A stretch of 36,410 nt of DNA. Source: Endotrypanum monterogeii (lineage: Eukaryota; Euglenozoa; Kinetoplastea; Trypanosomatida; Trypanosomatidae). Shown here piece by piece: positions 18,106 through 27,676 of the stretch; the stretch's first letter is position 1, and each line of letters begins with the position of its first letter. The notes under the pieces were generated by a model. It was given only the letters and a program-made list of their open reading frames with translations, searched no databases and was not told the DNA's origin. Position numbers and translations under genes: made by a program. Location: NCBI GenBank assembly GCA_000333855.2, contig CM007335.1, positions 554,983 to 591,392 of the forward strand, written 5' to 3'.

Positions 18106-21100
18106 TTATGGGGCTTCTTGAACAGGAGTGACGGAGGTCACTTCCTCTCCGTCGCCCTCGGTACAAGAGTCTACTTGCATTCGAGCCTCCCATTCGTCGA
18201 TGGCCGCGCGGTCGCGACGCTCTGATCCACCACGACCCTGCTTTTTTTGCCTTTGTTGCAATGAGCTTGAAGTAGTCGTAAACCTCGGCACAACGCAGCC
18301 AATGCTTGTATTGCTGATAGCACGACTCAGACGAAAGTCGTTTGATTGCCCTTTCCGTCGTGTAGTTGAGTTCGCTGAGGCAGAAGGCTATGTTTCGGGC
18401 TGTCGCACGTTTTTTCTTGCTGCGTTCTGAAAAAGACTCGAAGCGCTGACAGAGACGGTCGATCAGTGAATCCGTCGGCTTGTCTCCTTCAACGCGCTCC
18501 AATAGAGTGCGCATGGTCAGCTGAAACTTGTCAAAAGGCATTAGACTGCTCAGTTGTGTCGCCAGCGGGGGAATCAGATTACCCGTCTTTTCCTTTTCCT
18601 TCATTGCCAGGTTTTGCACAAAGGTGACTGCGTTGTTGGCGATGGTCTCATCTGGGTCCGCAACGAGCTTCACAATAGTGTAAAGGTGATCCCGGATCCG
18701 CAGCATCTCTCCTAAGACGAGGTGAGAACAGACCTGGATTGTCACCGCGCGCACGCGAACGTCCTCATCGACCAATAGCTTAAAAAAGCCTGTCGTAGGC
18801 ATGATCAGATATGGTCCGAGCAGGTTAGGGTGCACGCACGCAAGGTCACCTAGAGCGATCACAGCATTTACCTTCGTGACCCACGACTCGCGCTTGTCAG
18901 CAACAATGGAGAAAAGTAGATTTAGGTGATTGGCGCAGAAGTCCTCGTTCACGATCATATACTGGCAAAGAGCAAGGAGAGCGCACACACGTTCAAACGG
19001 CTTCTCCGCGTAGACGCAAGCCTTCTTGCGACATGCAGAAACAATCATATCAGCGAAGCGAGCCCACACGGAGCCAAATGAGATGATCGCTTCTTTTCGC
19101 TTTTGCGCCAACTGCTGGATCTCGTGTCTCCGGAGTTCGTGCGAGCCCAACCCGAGCTCCCTGTGCATCGAGTCTGTTTGATCCTTTGAAACGGCGGAGA
19201 CCTGTGAAACAGCTTTTGCAGGCTCCTCTAGAGCCTTCAGTTGCGTTTTTTCCGCAGCTTCCACCGCAACCAGCTGCTTCAGTGCTGTACGCCCAAGTAA
19301 GTAGAGGCACTGAGCTTTTCGATTTGGCTGCGTCTCCAGATCCTCGAACAGCCCGTAGTACTCGAGGATGTAGTTGTACACGGTGACAGGAACTTCACAA
19401 AGATTGTGTATCAGATTTACCCCAGCCTCCGCAAGAATCATCCAAGATGCCATCGCCTCCGTGCGGCGGCAGAGGTGATTGACAACGTGTCGTAGAACCG
19501 GATGTCGCCGAACGTCCTCATCAACTGGAATCGGGCGAAACTGAGGATCCAGCGCTTCGTATTGGAGAGCAGCGAAGACGTACGAAAGAAGCACGTTGTC
19601 CTTGTGAGAGTCAGAGCAAAGAAAGTCGACTATGCTATCCTTGCGAGTGCGCAGGTCTTTCCACACATACTTGCACAGCAGACTGTAAATCCGCATGGCA
19701 ATACGCCGGTCAGCGACCGTGGCCTCAGCATCCATAGAACCTTCCGCTATGCTCCACAATGCCTCTATGAACTGCGCAGAGAGATGTCGAGCAAATGCGG
19801 GGTTGACTTTCAGCAGTCCGAAGACTCGGTCCACCGCGCTCACCTCACCCTCGGACGCGCAACGAAGAAGGCTAATGAGCTTTTGTGCACTAGCCGTGAC
19901 GCGTGTGCCTGCAGACGCCGCGACGCGGTTGAAAGCATTGAAAATGACCTCGACGAACGCATCACGGACAGCGAACTGTATTTTCACCTCGCCCTCAAAC
20001 ACCATCACTAGAACCTTCAGAAGTGCCCGCTCCCCTCCTTCAACACGATACTCGGAGCAGACGACAATCAGCTTGATGGACTCAATTACGTCCCGCTCGG
20101 TTCTACTGTCCAGCAAGGCGCATGCGTACTGCAGTGCCTGCTTAATCAGATCGACAAAACGCAGTGTGTTCTGATAAAATACAATTCTGTTGATGACCGT
20201 CGCCTGATTCTCGGAGATAACAGAGTTATCCTCCTCCGATCGTGTCTCACGCAACTGTTCCGGAAATGTAGGCACACCCTCCTCAGTCACTTCCAGCGGA
20301 TCGCTTAACGTCTCCGTGGCTGGCTGGAAGTGGGCCTTGGTGTTCTCAATTTCTCTCTCCATTGTGGAAGATTCGCCAAAACAGACAATACCGTCCCTCA
20401 AAGACTCCTCCAACTTTGTCTTGATAAGCACGCTGTTCAGAACGCTGCCAAACCAGTTTTTGCGCATCACAGTCGAAATGACTGTCATGGCAGCGTCGCG
20501 GACAAGGTAATTACGGTCCTCAAGGCGTCCGACAAGAGCACCCATCACTGCCAAGTGGTATCGCTTCGGCACAGCTCGACTCTCCACGAGCCGCTCCCAG
20601 GTATGTAAGACGTGGTTGCGCACAAATGCATTCACATCCATGAGACGAAACAAGAGCTCGTTGAGGTACGAGTTCCTCACAGCGTCGTCATTGGCGTTTC
20701 GCGCATGCCCGGTGTAGCGCTGAAGAATCAACTCCGCGATGCAAGTCACGACAGCTTTTCGGACATCGTAATTTTCACTCCGAAGAACTGGAATGACGAG
20801 ATCAGCCATTCTAACAACAACAGTGATGCTGCGCTTTGCCACCTCTCCAAAAAAACATGCAACGTTTTTTGCAGCTGCAGGATCATTGGCCGCCTCTAAC
20901 AGCGCAGCTCGAGACATGGCTTCAAAGACTGCGCGAAGCATCTCATTCCCTAAATCACTGCTTGTCTCGCTCTGCTCAATATCGGAAACCAGCCTTGATA
21001 GAAACATGGCAGCACTTTCTGACTTCAGTGAAAGCTCCACTAAAGGCGCAACAAGGTTTGTTGGACTGGCAACGCTGCTTTTTGAGAGAACGCAGTTGCA

Positions 21101-21871
21101 TGCGCGCGCGAAAAGAAGCGCTAGCGCACCACCGACTGCCTGGGCATCACCACCAATGTTTTGCTTTAAAGTCACCATGTGAAAACACATTTTTTGAACA
21201 AGATTCAATGTTGAGTCTTCCAATTGACACTCAGGCCATAATTGCATTACCTCCGTCGAGCAAAACTCGACCAATGCAGTAAGCACCAGCTCCCTGCCAT
21301 CCATGTCAACCCCGCTTCCGTCATCACCGAAGCTTCCATCCATCTCGCGGCGAGGTCGCTTGCGGTGCGACCGCTGCTGTGAAAGTGCACCAGAACCCTC
21401 ATCATCTTCGAGAGGCGCTACAGAAAGAAGTATGTTGCAGATTAAAAACACATACATCTTTAGAGTAGAGCGCAAGCAAATCTTCAGCGCATCGTTTGGC
21501 ACGCTGTCGGGCCTTTGCTTTTTCAAGAATGCCACTGCTACCTGGAGCAGTTTCTTCAGGCGCTCGCCGACCTCGTGACATATTTTGTGTCTTGCCACCC
21601 GCGTCACAACTGTTGAGTAAGCAGACTTGTCCCGAATTGCTTTCACATAAGAGTAGAGCGGCAGGAAAAGGTCAGGCTTCGTAAAAAGGGCTGTAGGAGA
21701 TTTTTCATGATGAAGAGCGTCAAAAATACGAGTGAGATCATCAAGTTGCTGGCGTTCAGGAACGTCGAACTCGCATACAGCGTCGACCTGATAGCAACTC
21801 GATTCTCTTTTACCCACATTCTCTAGATCACTGACATGATTCGGAACAAAAAATTCTGCAATCTCTGACAT
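18106..21871 (-). CDS. condensin complex subunit 1 (CAP-D2/Ycs4-like HEAT protein), apparent frameshift near the C-terminus
   Basis: This is a non-SMC HEAT-repeat subunit of condensin, which compacts and helps separate chromosomes with SMC2/SMC4. The ATG at 21871 opens about 1,207 coding-like residues made of helical repeats. The Cnd1 signature lies around residues 990-1125, with KVNAVIALGDLACVHPNLLG, DEDVRVRAVTIQVCSHLVLG, and VADPDETIANNAVTFVQNLA. After an A7 run (minus strand; plus 18242-18248) the frame turns into a Trp/Arg/Ser-rich tail running to 17963. The neighbouring frame instead gives a hydrophilic tail (AAIDEWEARMQVDS) ending at 18106. One extra base in the run explains this; the expected product is about 1,254 aa, close to the family's usual 1,200-1,400. 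It is the first gene of the leftward unit. Confidence 0.88.
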
Positions 21872-23599
21872 TGTGTTTGTTTGCTCTGCCAGGGAGATGC
21901 TATCCTAGGACAACAAAAAATGCCCTGGTGCTCTAAAGATCTGAAGTTGCAGTACTCTTATAGTTACTAGTAGTCACGATCATTCCTACTCTCTGATTCT
22001 AGGAAAAACTGAGAGTTGCCACAAATCCCGATTTTTCAGGTTGCCCTTGTGACACCTGTGGGATCCCCTGCACATTCCCCGTGCATCAGCCCCCAATAAT
22101 ATAATATGTCCACAACAGAGATGGAGATAATCGATACGAGAGAAAAATTAGCCATGAAAAGTTCACATATTTTGTTGACGTCACGAGATTCCGGGCATCA
22201 CAGCTTGCGCGCTAGAACTGAAGGAAACGCTAGGCTATGAAAACAACCGATTTCTTCTTGGTTGAAAGCAGATTTCATTATTGTTGTAACTAGAAAAACA
22301 TCACACCGGTAACGGATATCGATATTGCACTGAGGGCTCATGCGATGAGAAAGGTTTTCGTGCTTCAGGGCGCATTGCCGTCAGAGAGCCCAGAAAACTG
22401 GTTCGTAAAGATCCTTGAGCTCAACACTTTACCCTGCACACACAGCTAAAGAGAATAACTGCAAATCCGCTTTCATGAGATCACTATGCGCATGTCTCAG
22501 CGAAATATTCTGATTGATTCCTTCACTACACAAATGTCGCTACTCCGCACCAGGCGTGGTGGCGTATTCGTAGCATTGCACTCGCTTGCATTTGGAATAT
22601 CTATGTCTATAAATATATATATCTTGCCCACTGCAGCTTACTTATCCCGGCCATGAATCCTTCCAGGTGAGAAAAAGAATACCCGCCTCCAATCCTCCAC
22701 TGACGTCACGCTGTCGAACCCAATATAAGCGTCAGATGGTGTTAAGAAACAGAAAACCTTCTCGGGTAAAGAAATGAAAGTTGGAAGTATATAATGTTTG
22801 AGATCCGTCAAGCTCAATTTACCCACATTAGAAAAAGCACGAGCGAAACCCACCCACGGCAGAGTGCGCAAAGGATTTTGTTGTGGCTTTCAGAGTTTTT
22901 TTTTAACCTAAAAAAGATCCACGATAAAAAACTTAGCAGGTTTTCGTAAAAGTGGACACCAAGGTGACCCTGTTCTAAGAGAAGTACATTTCAGGAAAAC
23001 ACTACAAAACCTAGCGAACCCCTGTCCCCCTCTCCACGTCATACACCCCATCGGATGTAAAAACAAACACCACTGAAGTCACACCGTTTCTTTGAAGCTC
23101 TCCAATAGTCACCAACCTCACCATCGTCTAGAGGCGGGAAATAAAAATATAATTCAAAGATAATGATATCCGGAGTAAACCCAGTCTGTGCAGTAAGACT
23201 CTAAACCAAGCTGAGTATACCCACCACAACATCTCGGCGCTTACTACATTTTTTCCTTTCCTCAAATTCCTTCGATACAATCGCAAAGGCGCTCCTGTAT
23301 TGCGTCAATCTGAAACGGTGCTACGGTTACCTAGGGAAAAAGGGAGCAAAACAGTGTAACAATACGCTCTACTAACCACACGTTCCTTGAGTCAGCAAAC
23401 CAGAGACCTTCCTTTTCCAGGAATTGTACAGTGAAACAACAAACTTAAGAAGATTTTTCGCTGGAGCTGTGAAATCACCACACTCCATTGTCGGACTCAG
23501 TGAAACCGCTTCACCTCAGAGCACAAAAATATAGCCTGTCACTCGACCGCATACATCAAAAACACCCTTAACATGACAATCGACAATCGTCAATGTTTT

Positions 23600-24770
23600 C
23601 TGAGGTAAAAAAACCGTGAGGTAACAGACAAAAAACGCCGAAACTTCCTAAGGCCCACCCTTTTCCAGACAGATGCAAGCACGGGGAAAAAAAGTAAAAC
23701 TGTTTTGAGTACTCATCGGACGCAAAGTCAAAAGGTACGTTCTGTTTTTGAGGCAGTTCAGCACAGCTCCTGACACATCTCCCCTCAAACATGGCTTTTA
23801 CAACACACCAACTAAAATAATGTCCGATAAAAGCCTTTGGAACGTCGTTCCAGCACATAAAAAACACGAATATAATAATTGAGGAGAATATTGCACATTT
23901 ATTATTATTGAAAGAGCTGTGTCGCGTCAAGGTATTCAAGACTGTTGACGGGGAAAAAGCCTTCACTAGAGACACTAAGAAGGTATCACCACAAGGTAAT
24001 AATCTTCCGACGGCCCAAGTGTAGGAAATGCCAATAAGTGATTCGCTCAGGAATTGACATTCAGGCTACAATCATGCCATGAACAAAAACGCCATGATAC
24101 TCCAACTTACCTTTCACATGTGGAACGGGCCAGACTAAGCCGTCCTTGGAAACAACAGCAAGCCCAGCGAGTCTCTATCCTACCCAACCTCTTCGGTTTG
24201 CTGTGCTCGATGCAGTATCACTGAAAGTAGTGACCGGAGTATTTTTCTCCTGTTCTGTCAATCTGGAGACACCTCCCTAGACCCTTCAGTAGCATGGCAT
24301 TAGATGGATATCTTCTTAACGGTTAATGAAGCTGAGCAGTGTGAACACACATGAAGAGGAGCTCTAACAGCACAGATTCATATATACAAGACATTCTCCA
24401 GAACAGAACTTTGTATAGAAACAAACACACAAAAAACTTCGTTAGCTTCTTTTATAATGTGAGCTATATGTGGTTGCGATGGGGAAAAAAACAATTGACC
24501 CTACAGTGGAGGTTAAAACAGTCAAGAAAAAAAAGACTGAAAAGGACTACCATACCATTGAACCGCAGAATGGCAAAGAAATAGCCATGTACCGGATTTC
24601 AATCGACCATACATTCCATTAGTGCTGGCTTCAATCGGCTACGGTGGGAGCCCAGCAACAGAAATATACCATTTACCTCTCAGCTCATCGGCAAGATCAC
24701 CTAAGAAACCTCAACAGCTTCATAGAGCTTTTATAGCACTTGTGGTGCTGGGAAGAAAGGCAGAAGAGAA

Positions 24771-24801
<31 letters not shown>

Positions 24802-25690
24802 TTGAGAAAAAGGTAATGTACTTCTCAACTGCAGCGAAATGTGTCTAAGCTTCCTCGAATCACACTTCCTTTGTACACAGTGCACTATCTCCCATTTTCT
24901 ATTGACATACAAAGCATCCAAAGACAACCCTCCCTAAAGCCCATAAATGGCCTTTTTGCTACCACCTTTCACAGGATTAAAGGAAAAAAACTTAGCCAGT
25001 GTCGGTTGCCCAACTCCAAGAAACAGCTCCGATGCGCTCAGAATGAGTCAAGCGAGCACGATTCCACACAAAGAGTGCTTTAGTCTACACGTGCGGCCCA
25101 TCAGGTTAGTCCCAGTCAAATAAAGGAGCTGAGGTTGAGCTTCTTCCTGGACATCGAACAGTTTACTCACTCCAACTCCATTTTGCTGAAGAACCCTGTG
25201 TCATCCCCCCTGCGGGGGTAACCGCTTCTGCTATTTTAATGAGATTCCCCTCGCCCCCCTTCCCCCCGCAAAACACCACCACAAACAATGTTTCTCTTCA
25301 CAGCTCTCAGATGCAGCGCGGATCAAAAACCCATTGTTTACACCCTATTTGTAAATGTGCAATGGAAACATAAACAACCTTGCATGACGTGACTCTGCAT
25401 CCACCCACCGAACACTTGATGCGGGGGTGGAGGTGTACAGCTCGGGAAACTTTGTCACTGGAGAGCTAAATGAAGAGAGCCTTGCTGCTTTGCAGATAAC
25501 TGAACTAAAACGATCGCGAACGCTCCAATACACTCCAGAAGAAGCTCACTATACAATCACGCCTCTGTCTCGACTAAAAAAGGAAAACAGTGACATTCAA
25601 ACAGGTTTGCCCGCAGCAGGTCTTAAGACCCGCCCCTCGAAAACTACACTGTACGGCGTTCCACCTAACTCAACAAGAAGCTAAATGACT
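23600..25690 (+). mobile_element. degenerate ingi/L1Tc-type non-LTR retroposon (DIRE-like), plus strand
   Basis: Fragments of a retroposon polyprotein appear in the right order in shifting frames with stops. About 23640 has an RT start with RNF.RPTL, as in the RT box N-[FY]-RP. About 23740 has GTFCF-stop-GSSAQLL, recalling the QxGFR..S...QLL box. About 23826 has IKAFGTS, like motif A (KAFDTV) with the catalytic Asp lost. At 23920-24010, LCRVKVF is followed by KKVSPQGNNL, resembling the V-PQGS-L box. At 24480-24620, YRISIDHTFH resembles the post-palm 'LG..+D' segment. At 24860-24960 there is a thumb-like segment, and at 25385-25684 a frame with DSASTHRTLDAGVEVYSSGN and ESLAALQI resembles RNase H. 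Each match is weak; their order makes the case. Boundaries, endonuclease and tail are not found. Confidence 0.6.
24771..24800. repeat. short AT dinucleotide repeat
   Basis: About 15 AT/TA units with one interruption, inside the strand-switch region and the retroposon relic. Confidence 0.9.
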
Positions 25691-25879
25691 GTAGTCAGTG
25701 CTGTATGTGCGCACGCTTGGACCACACAACTCTCGCATTCACCCGTAAATAGCGGTGTCACCTTTGCTCTGCCATCTCCTATCCAATGTCTCAATGTTCC
25801 CCTTAGGAATGTCACTTCGGACCCCGCAACAGCAGTTGCTCATTGAGTTTTCTTACTCTGATGGTAAGTTAAGATCAAT

Positions 25880-25926
25880 TGAAATCTCATACACTCTTGC
25901 CCTCACACTTCTTTGCTTATGCTGAG
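25880..25926 (+). promoter_or_regulatory. candidate spliced-leader acceptor for the zinc-finger protein
   Basis: A pyrimidine-rich stretch (about 25892-25919, with CACTTCTTTGCTTATGC) is followed by the first AG at 25925-25926, giving a 5' UTR of about 118 nt to the ATG at 26045. Inferred from pattern. Confidence 0.45.
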
Positions 25927-26044
25927 CCTTGTGGGATTATAAAAAGAACAGAATAAATAATATTGCTTCCGCAGGAAAAACCTGCGATTTCCTTGAAATA
26001 TAAACAAAACTAGCCAAGTGTGGACTCTATAAAAAGCTAAAATC

Positions 26045-27676
26045 ATGCCTCCAAAGCGAAAGCTTCCACGGCGGGGTCGAGCTCAGAACGGAGAGCTCAA
26101 CCTGGAAGCCGTTTCAGAGGAGCGTATTGACGCTGTCACAGCAGCACCGCTGGATCCCGTCAAGTTCATCGAACTCCTAAGCCCAGATAAAACACTTCGG
26201 CTTTTTTACAACACAAGCACCCTGATTCGTGTTGCTGTCGATAATGGCGGCTTTATGCAGCCACCACACTTCCGCGAGCCCATGACCAGTGACCTCCGTA
26301 AAAAGATAGAAGAAATTGAGGGCAAAAAGTTTCACTTCGAGTCGCGCAACACCGTTATGGAGGGAGAGGATGCAAACGGAAGCAGTGCCATTTCCGTCCA
26401 GCACCGTCATGTCTACTTTGACCAGATTATAGACGAGTTTTACTTGCTGAACCCTGCAGAGGTCTATGTCTGCCCTGTCTGTTACGAGCACTACTTAAAA
26501 ACACGATTTTTGCCCACGCAGATGGAGGAAGGGCATTCGGTGAGGCACCTGCAGAGCGGTCGTCCCGTCGTCGACCCTCTAGATGTTCTTTCACATATGC
26601 TTGGAGAGGATAGCAGTCATGGTGATGCAGGCAGCGATACATCGACTGCGCCTGAAACAGAGTGGGACAACGTACTCACTCATCTCGTGTTTCGCAGGGC
26701 GACACAGTGGAAATCACACATGGAAGCTCACCATGGGGTATGCGGCGTGAGCGCTAGAGACTATCGACTCCGAGATGTTCTTTGCACCTACTACAATGAT
26801 TACAATCAGTTCAACGATGAACGATATGAAAAGGAAGTCAAACAGTACGGTGATGCTAAAAAAAAAACTACACTTACGCTACAGCGCTACTGGCATATTA
26901 ATGCCAGCTACAACCGACTGCGGTACAACAGAGTCGTGGCTGCAACAGAGTTAGCGGAGGGTCACCCGGAGGCAGTCGAAGTGAGCGCTTTCCCAGACGA
27001 GCCGATCGCCCACCACTTCAATCCAGATAACGAAGATGAAGATGATTTCATTGACGACGATACTGATGCCGATGAGTACATTCCCCGGTACTCGCCACAA
27101 AGCGAATATTGTGAAGAAGGAAATAGTGAATTCGATAGCTTTGAAGAGGAGCCGCGCCAACAGTCTAAGAAGCGCCATCGCGAGCACTCCGTTGAATACG
27201 ATTCTGACTCACCTGAGTCGAGCTCGTCGGACACGACACAATCCTCCAGGAATTCAGATTACAATGCCGAAGTCCAAAAGCAACGAGCCCTCTACAAGCG
27301 AGGGCTACTCTCTGAAAGAGACTGCTATTTATCGAGACTCTCTGCTGAGGACCGGCATTTTTTTGAAAAAAGTCAACGCATGAATGTAGCGCAAAACCAG
27401 CTATATGATCCTCGCATGCATCTTCAAAGTACAGCGTCATCTCCGCTGGAGAACGATATCGACTGGGAGAACATTGGCGAGGAGTTTCCCTCCAAGACCC
27501 CTGTACAAATAAAAGCAAAAAACTCCCCTACCTTACCAACGATCGCTGCGGATGTTGCACCAACCAAGACGACACTGCTTCTCGATGAGGATGAGGTCCC
27601 TTCAATGTGCGAAGGCCCTGCTCCACGATTGTCCTGTACAAGGTCATCCCGATTGCTATTGGACGAAGATGAGTAG
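26045..27676 (+). CDS. conserved hypothetical protein with split C2H2-type zinc finger and acidic region
   Basis: This is a 543-aa protein and the first gene of the rightward unit. The N-terminus is basic (PPKRKLPRRGR), possibly a nuclear signal. A CxxC pair (Cys143, Cys146 in VCPVCYEHY) and an HxxxH pair (His225, His229 in WKSHMEAHHG) look like the two halves of a C2H2 finger, but about 78 residues separate them instead of the usual 12. Residues about 325-345 are strongly acidic (EDEDDFIDDDTDADEY), followed by a Ser/Glu-rich, probably disordered stretch (to about 410). The extreme C-terminus repeats LLLDEDE twice, about 30 residues apart. I do not recognise a named family. A nuclear nucleic-acid or chromatin role is inferred from the basic, finger and acidic layout. 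The frame is clean, in contrast to the decayed DNA on both sides. Confidence 0.85.
   Translation: MPPKRKLPRRGRAQNGELNLEAVSEERIDAVTAAPLDPVKFIELLSPDKTLRLFYNTSTLIRVAVDNGGFMQPPHFREPMTSDLRKKIEEIEGKKFHFESRNTVMEGEDANGSSAISVQHRHVYFDQIIDEFYLLNPAEVYVCPVCYEHYLKTRFLPTQMEEGHSVRHLQSGRPVVDPLDVLSHMLGEDSSHGDAGSDTSTAPETEWDNVLTHLVFRRATQWKSHMEAHHGVCGVSARDYRLRDVLCTYYNDYNQFNDERYEKEVKQYGDAKKKTTLTLQRYWHINASYNRLRYNRVVAATELAEGHPEAVEVSAFPDEPIAHHFNPDNEDEDDFIDDDTDADEYIPRYSPQSEYCEEGNSEFDSFEEEPRQQSKKRHREHSVEYDSDSPESSSSDTTQSSRNSDYNAEVQKQRALYKRGLLSERDCYLSRLSAEDRHFFEKSQRMNVAQNQLYDPRMHLQSTASSPLENDIDWENIGEEFPSKTPVQIKAKNSPTLPTIAADVAPTKTTLLLDEDEVPSMCEGPAPRLSCTRSSRLLLDEDE

Larger units (their letters stand above)
21872..26044. promoter_or_regulatory. 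divergent strand-switch region (putative bidirectional Pol II start region)
   Basis: Transcription units point away from each other: condensin leftward from 21871, zinc-finger protein rightward from 26045. In trypanosomatids, divergent strand-switch regions are where polycistronic Pol II transcription starts, marked by variant histones rather than a defined core promoter. No TATA-type promoter or tRNA gene is recognisable. The region holds a degenerate plus-strand retroposon (separate entry), an AT repeat at about 24771-24800 and a C-rich block at about 25205-25270. The stretch 21,872 to about 23,600 shows no coding-like frame I can defend; it may contain the decayed 5' part of the retroposon. 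Confidence 0.75.

Noticed and set aside
19502..20174. Plus-strand ORFs of 159-169 codons within the condensin gene
   Set aside because: Antisense shadows of a conserved HEAT-repeat coding frame.
23568..24068. Stop-free minus-strand frame of about 165 codons in the strand-switch region
   Set aside because: No ATG near its start, Phe/Ser/Cys-rich, and exactly antisense to the plus-strand RT remnant, which explains the absence of stops.
24052..24072. 21-base near-match to 21222-21242 inside the condensin gene (18 of 21 identical)
   Set aside because: Similarity ends abruptly on both sides; flanking translations do not resemble the condensin protein, so chance is more likely than a duplicated fragment.
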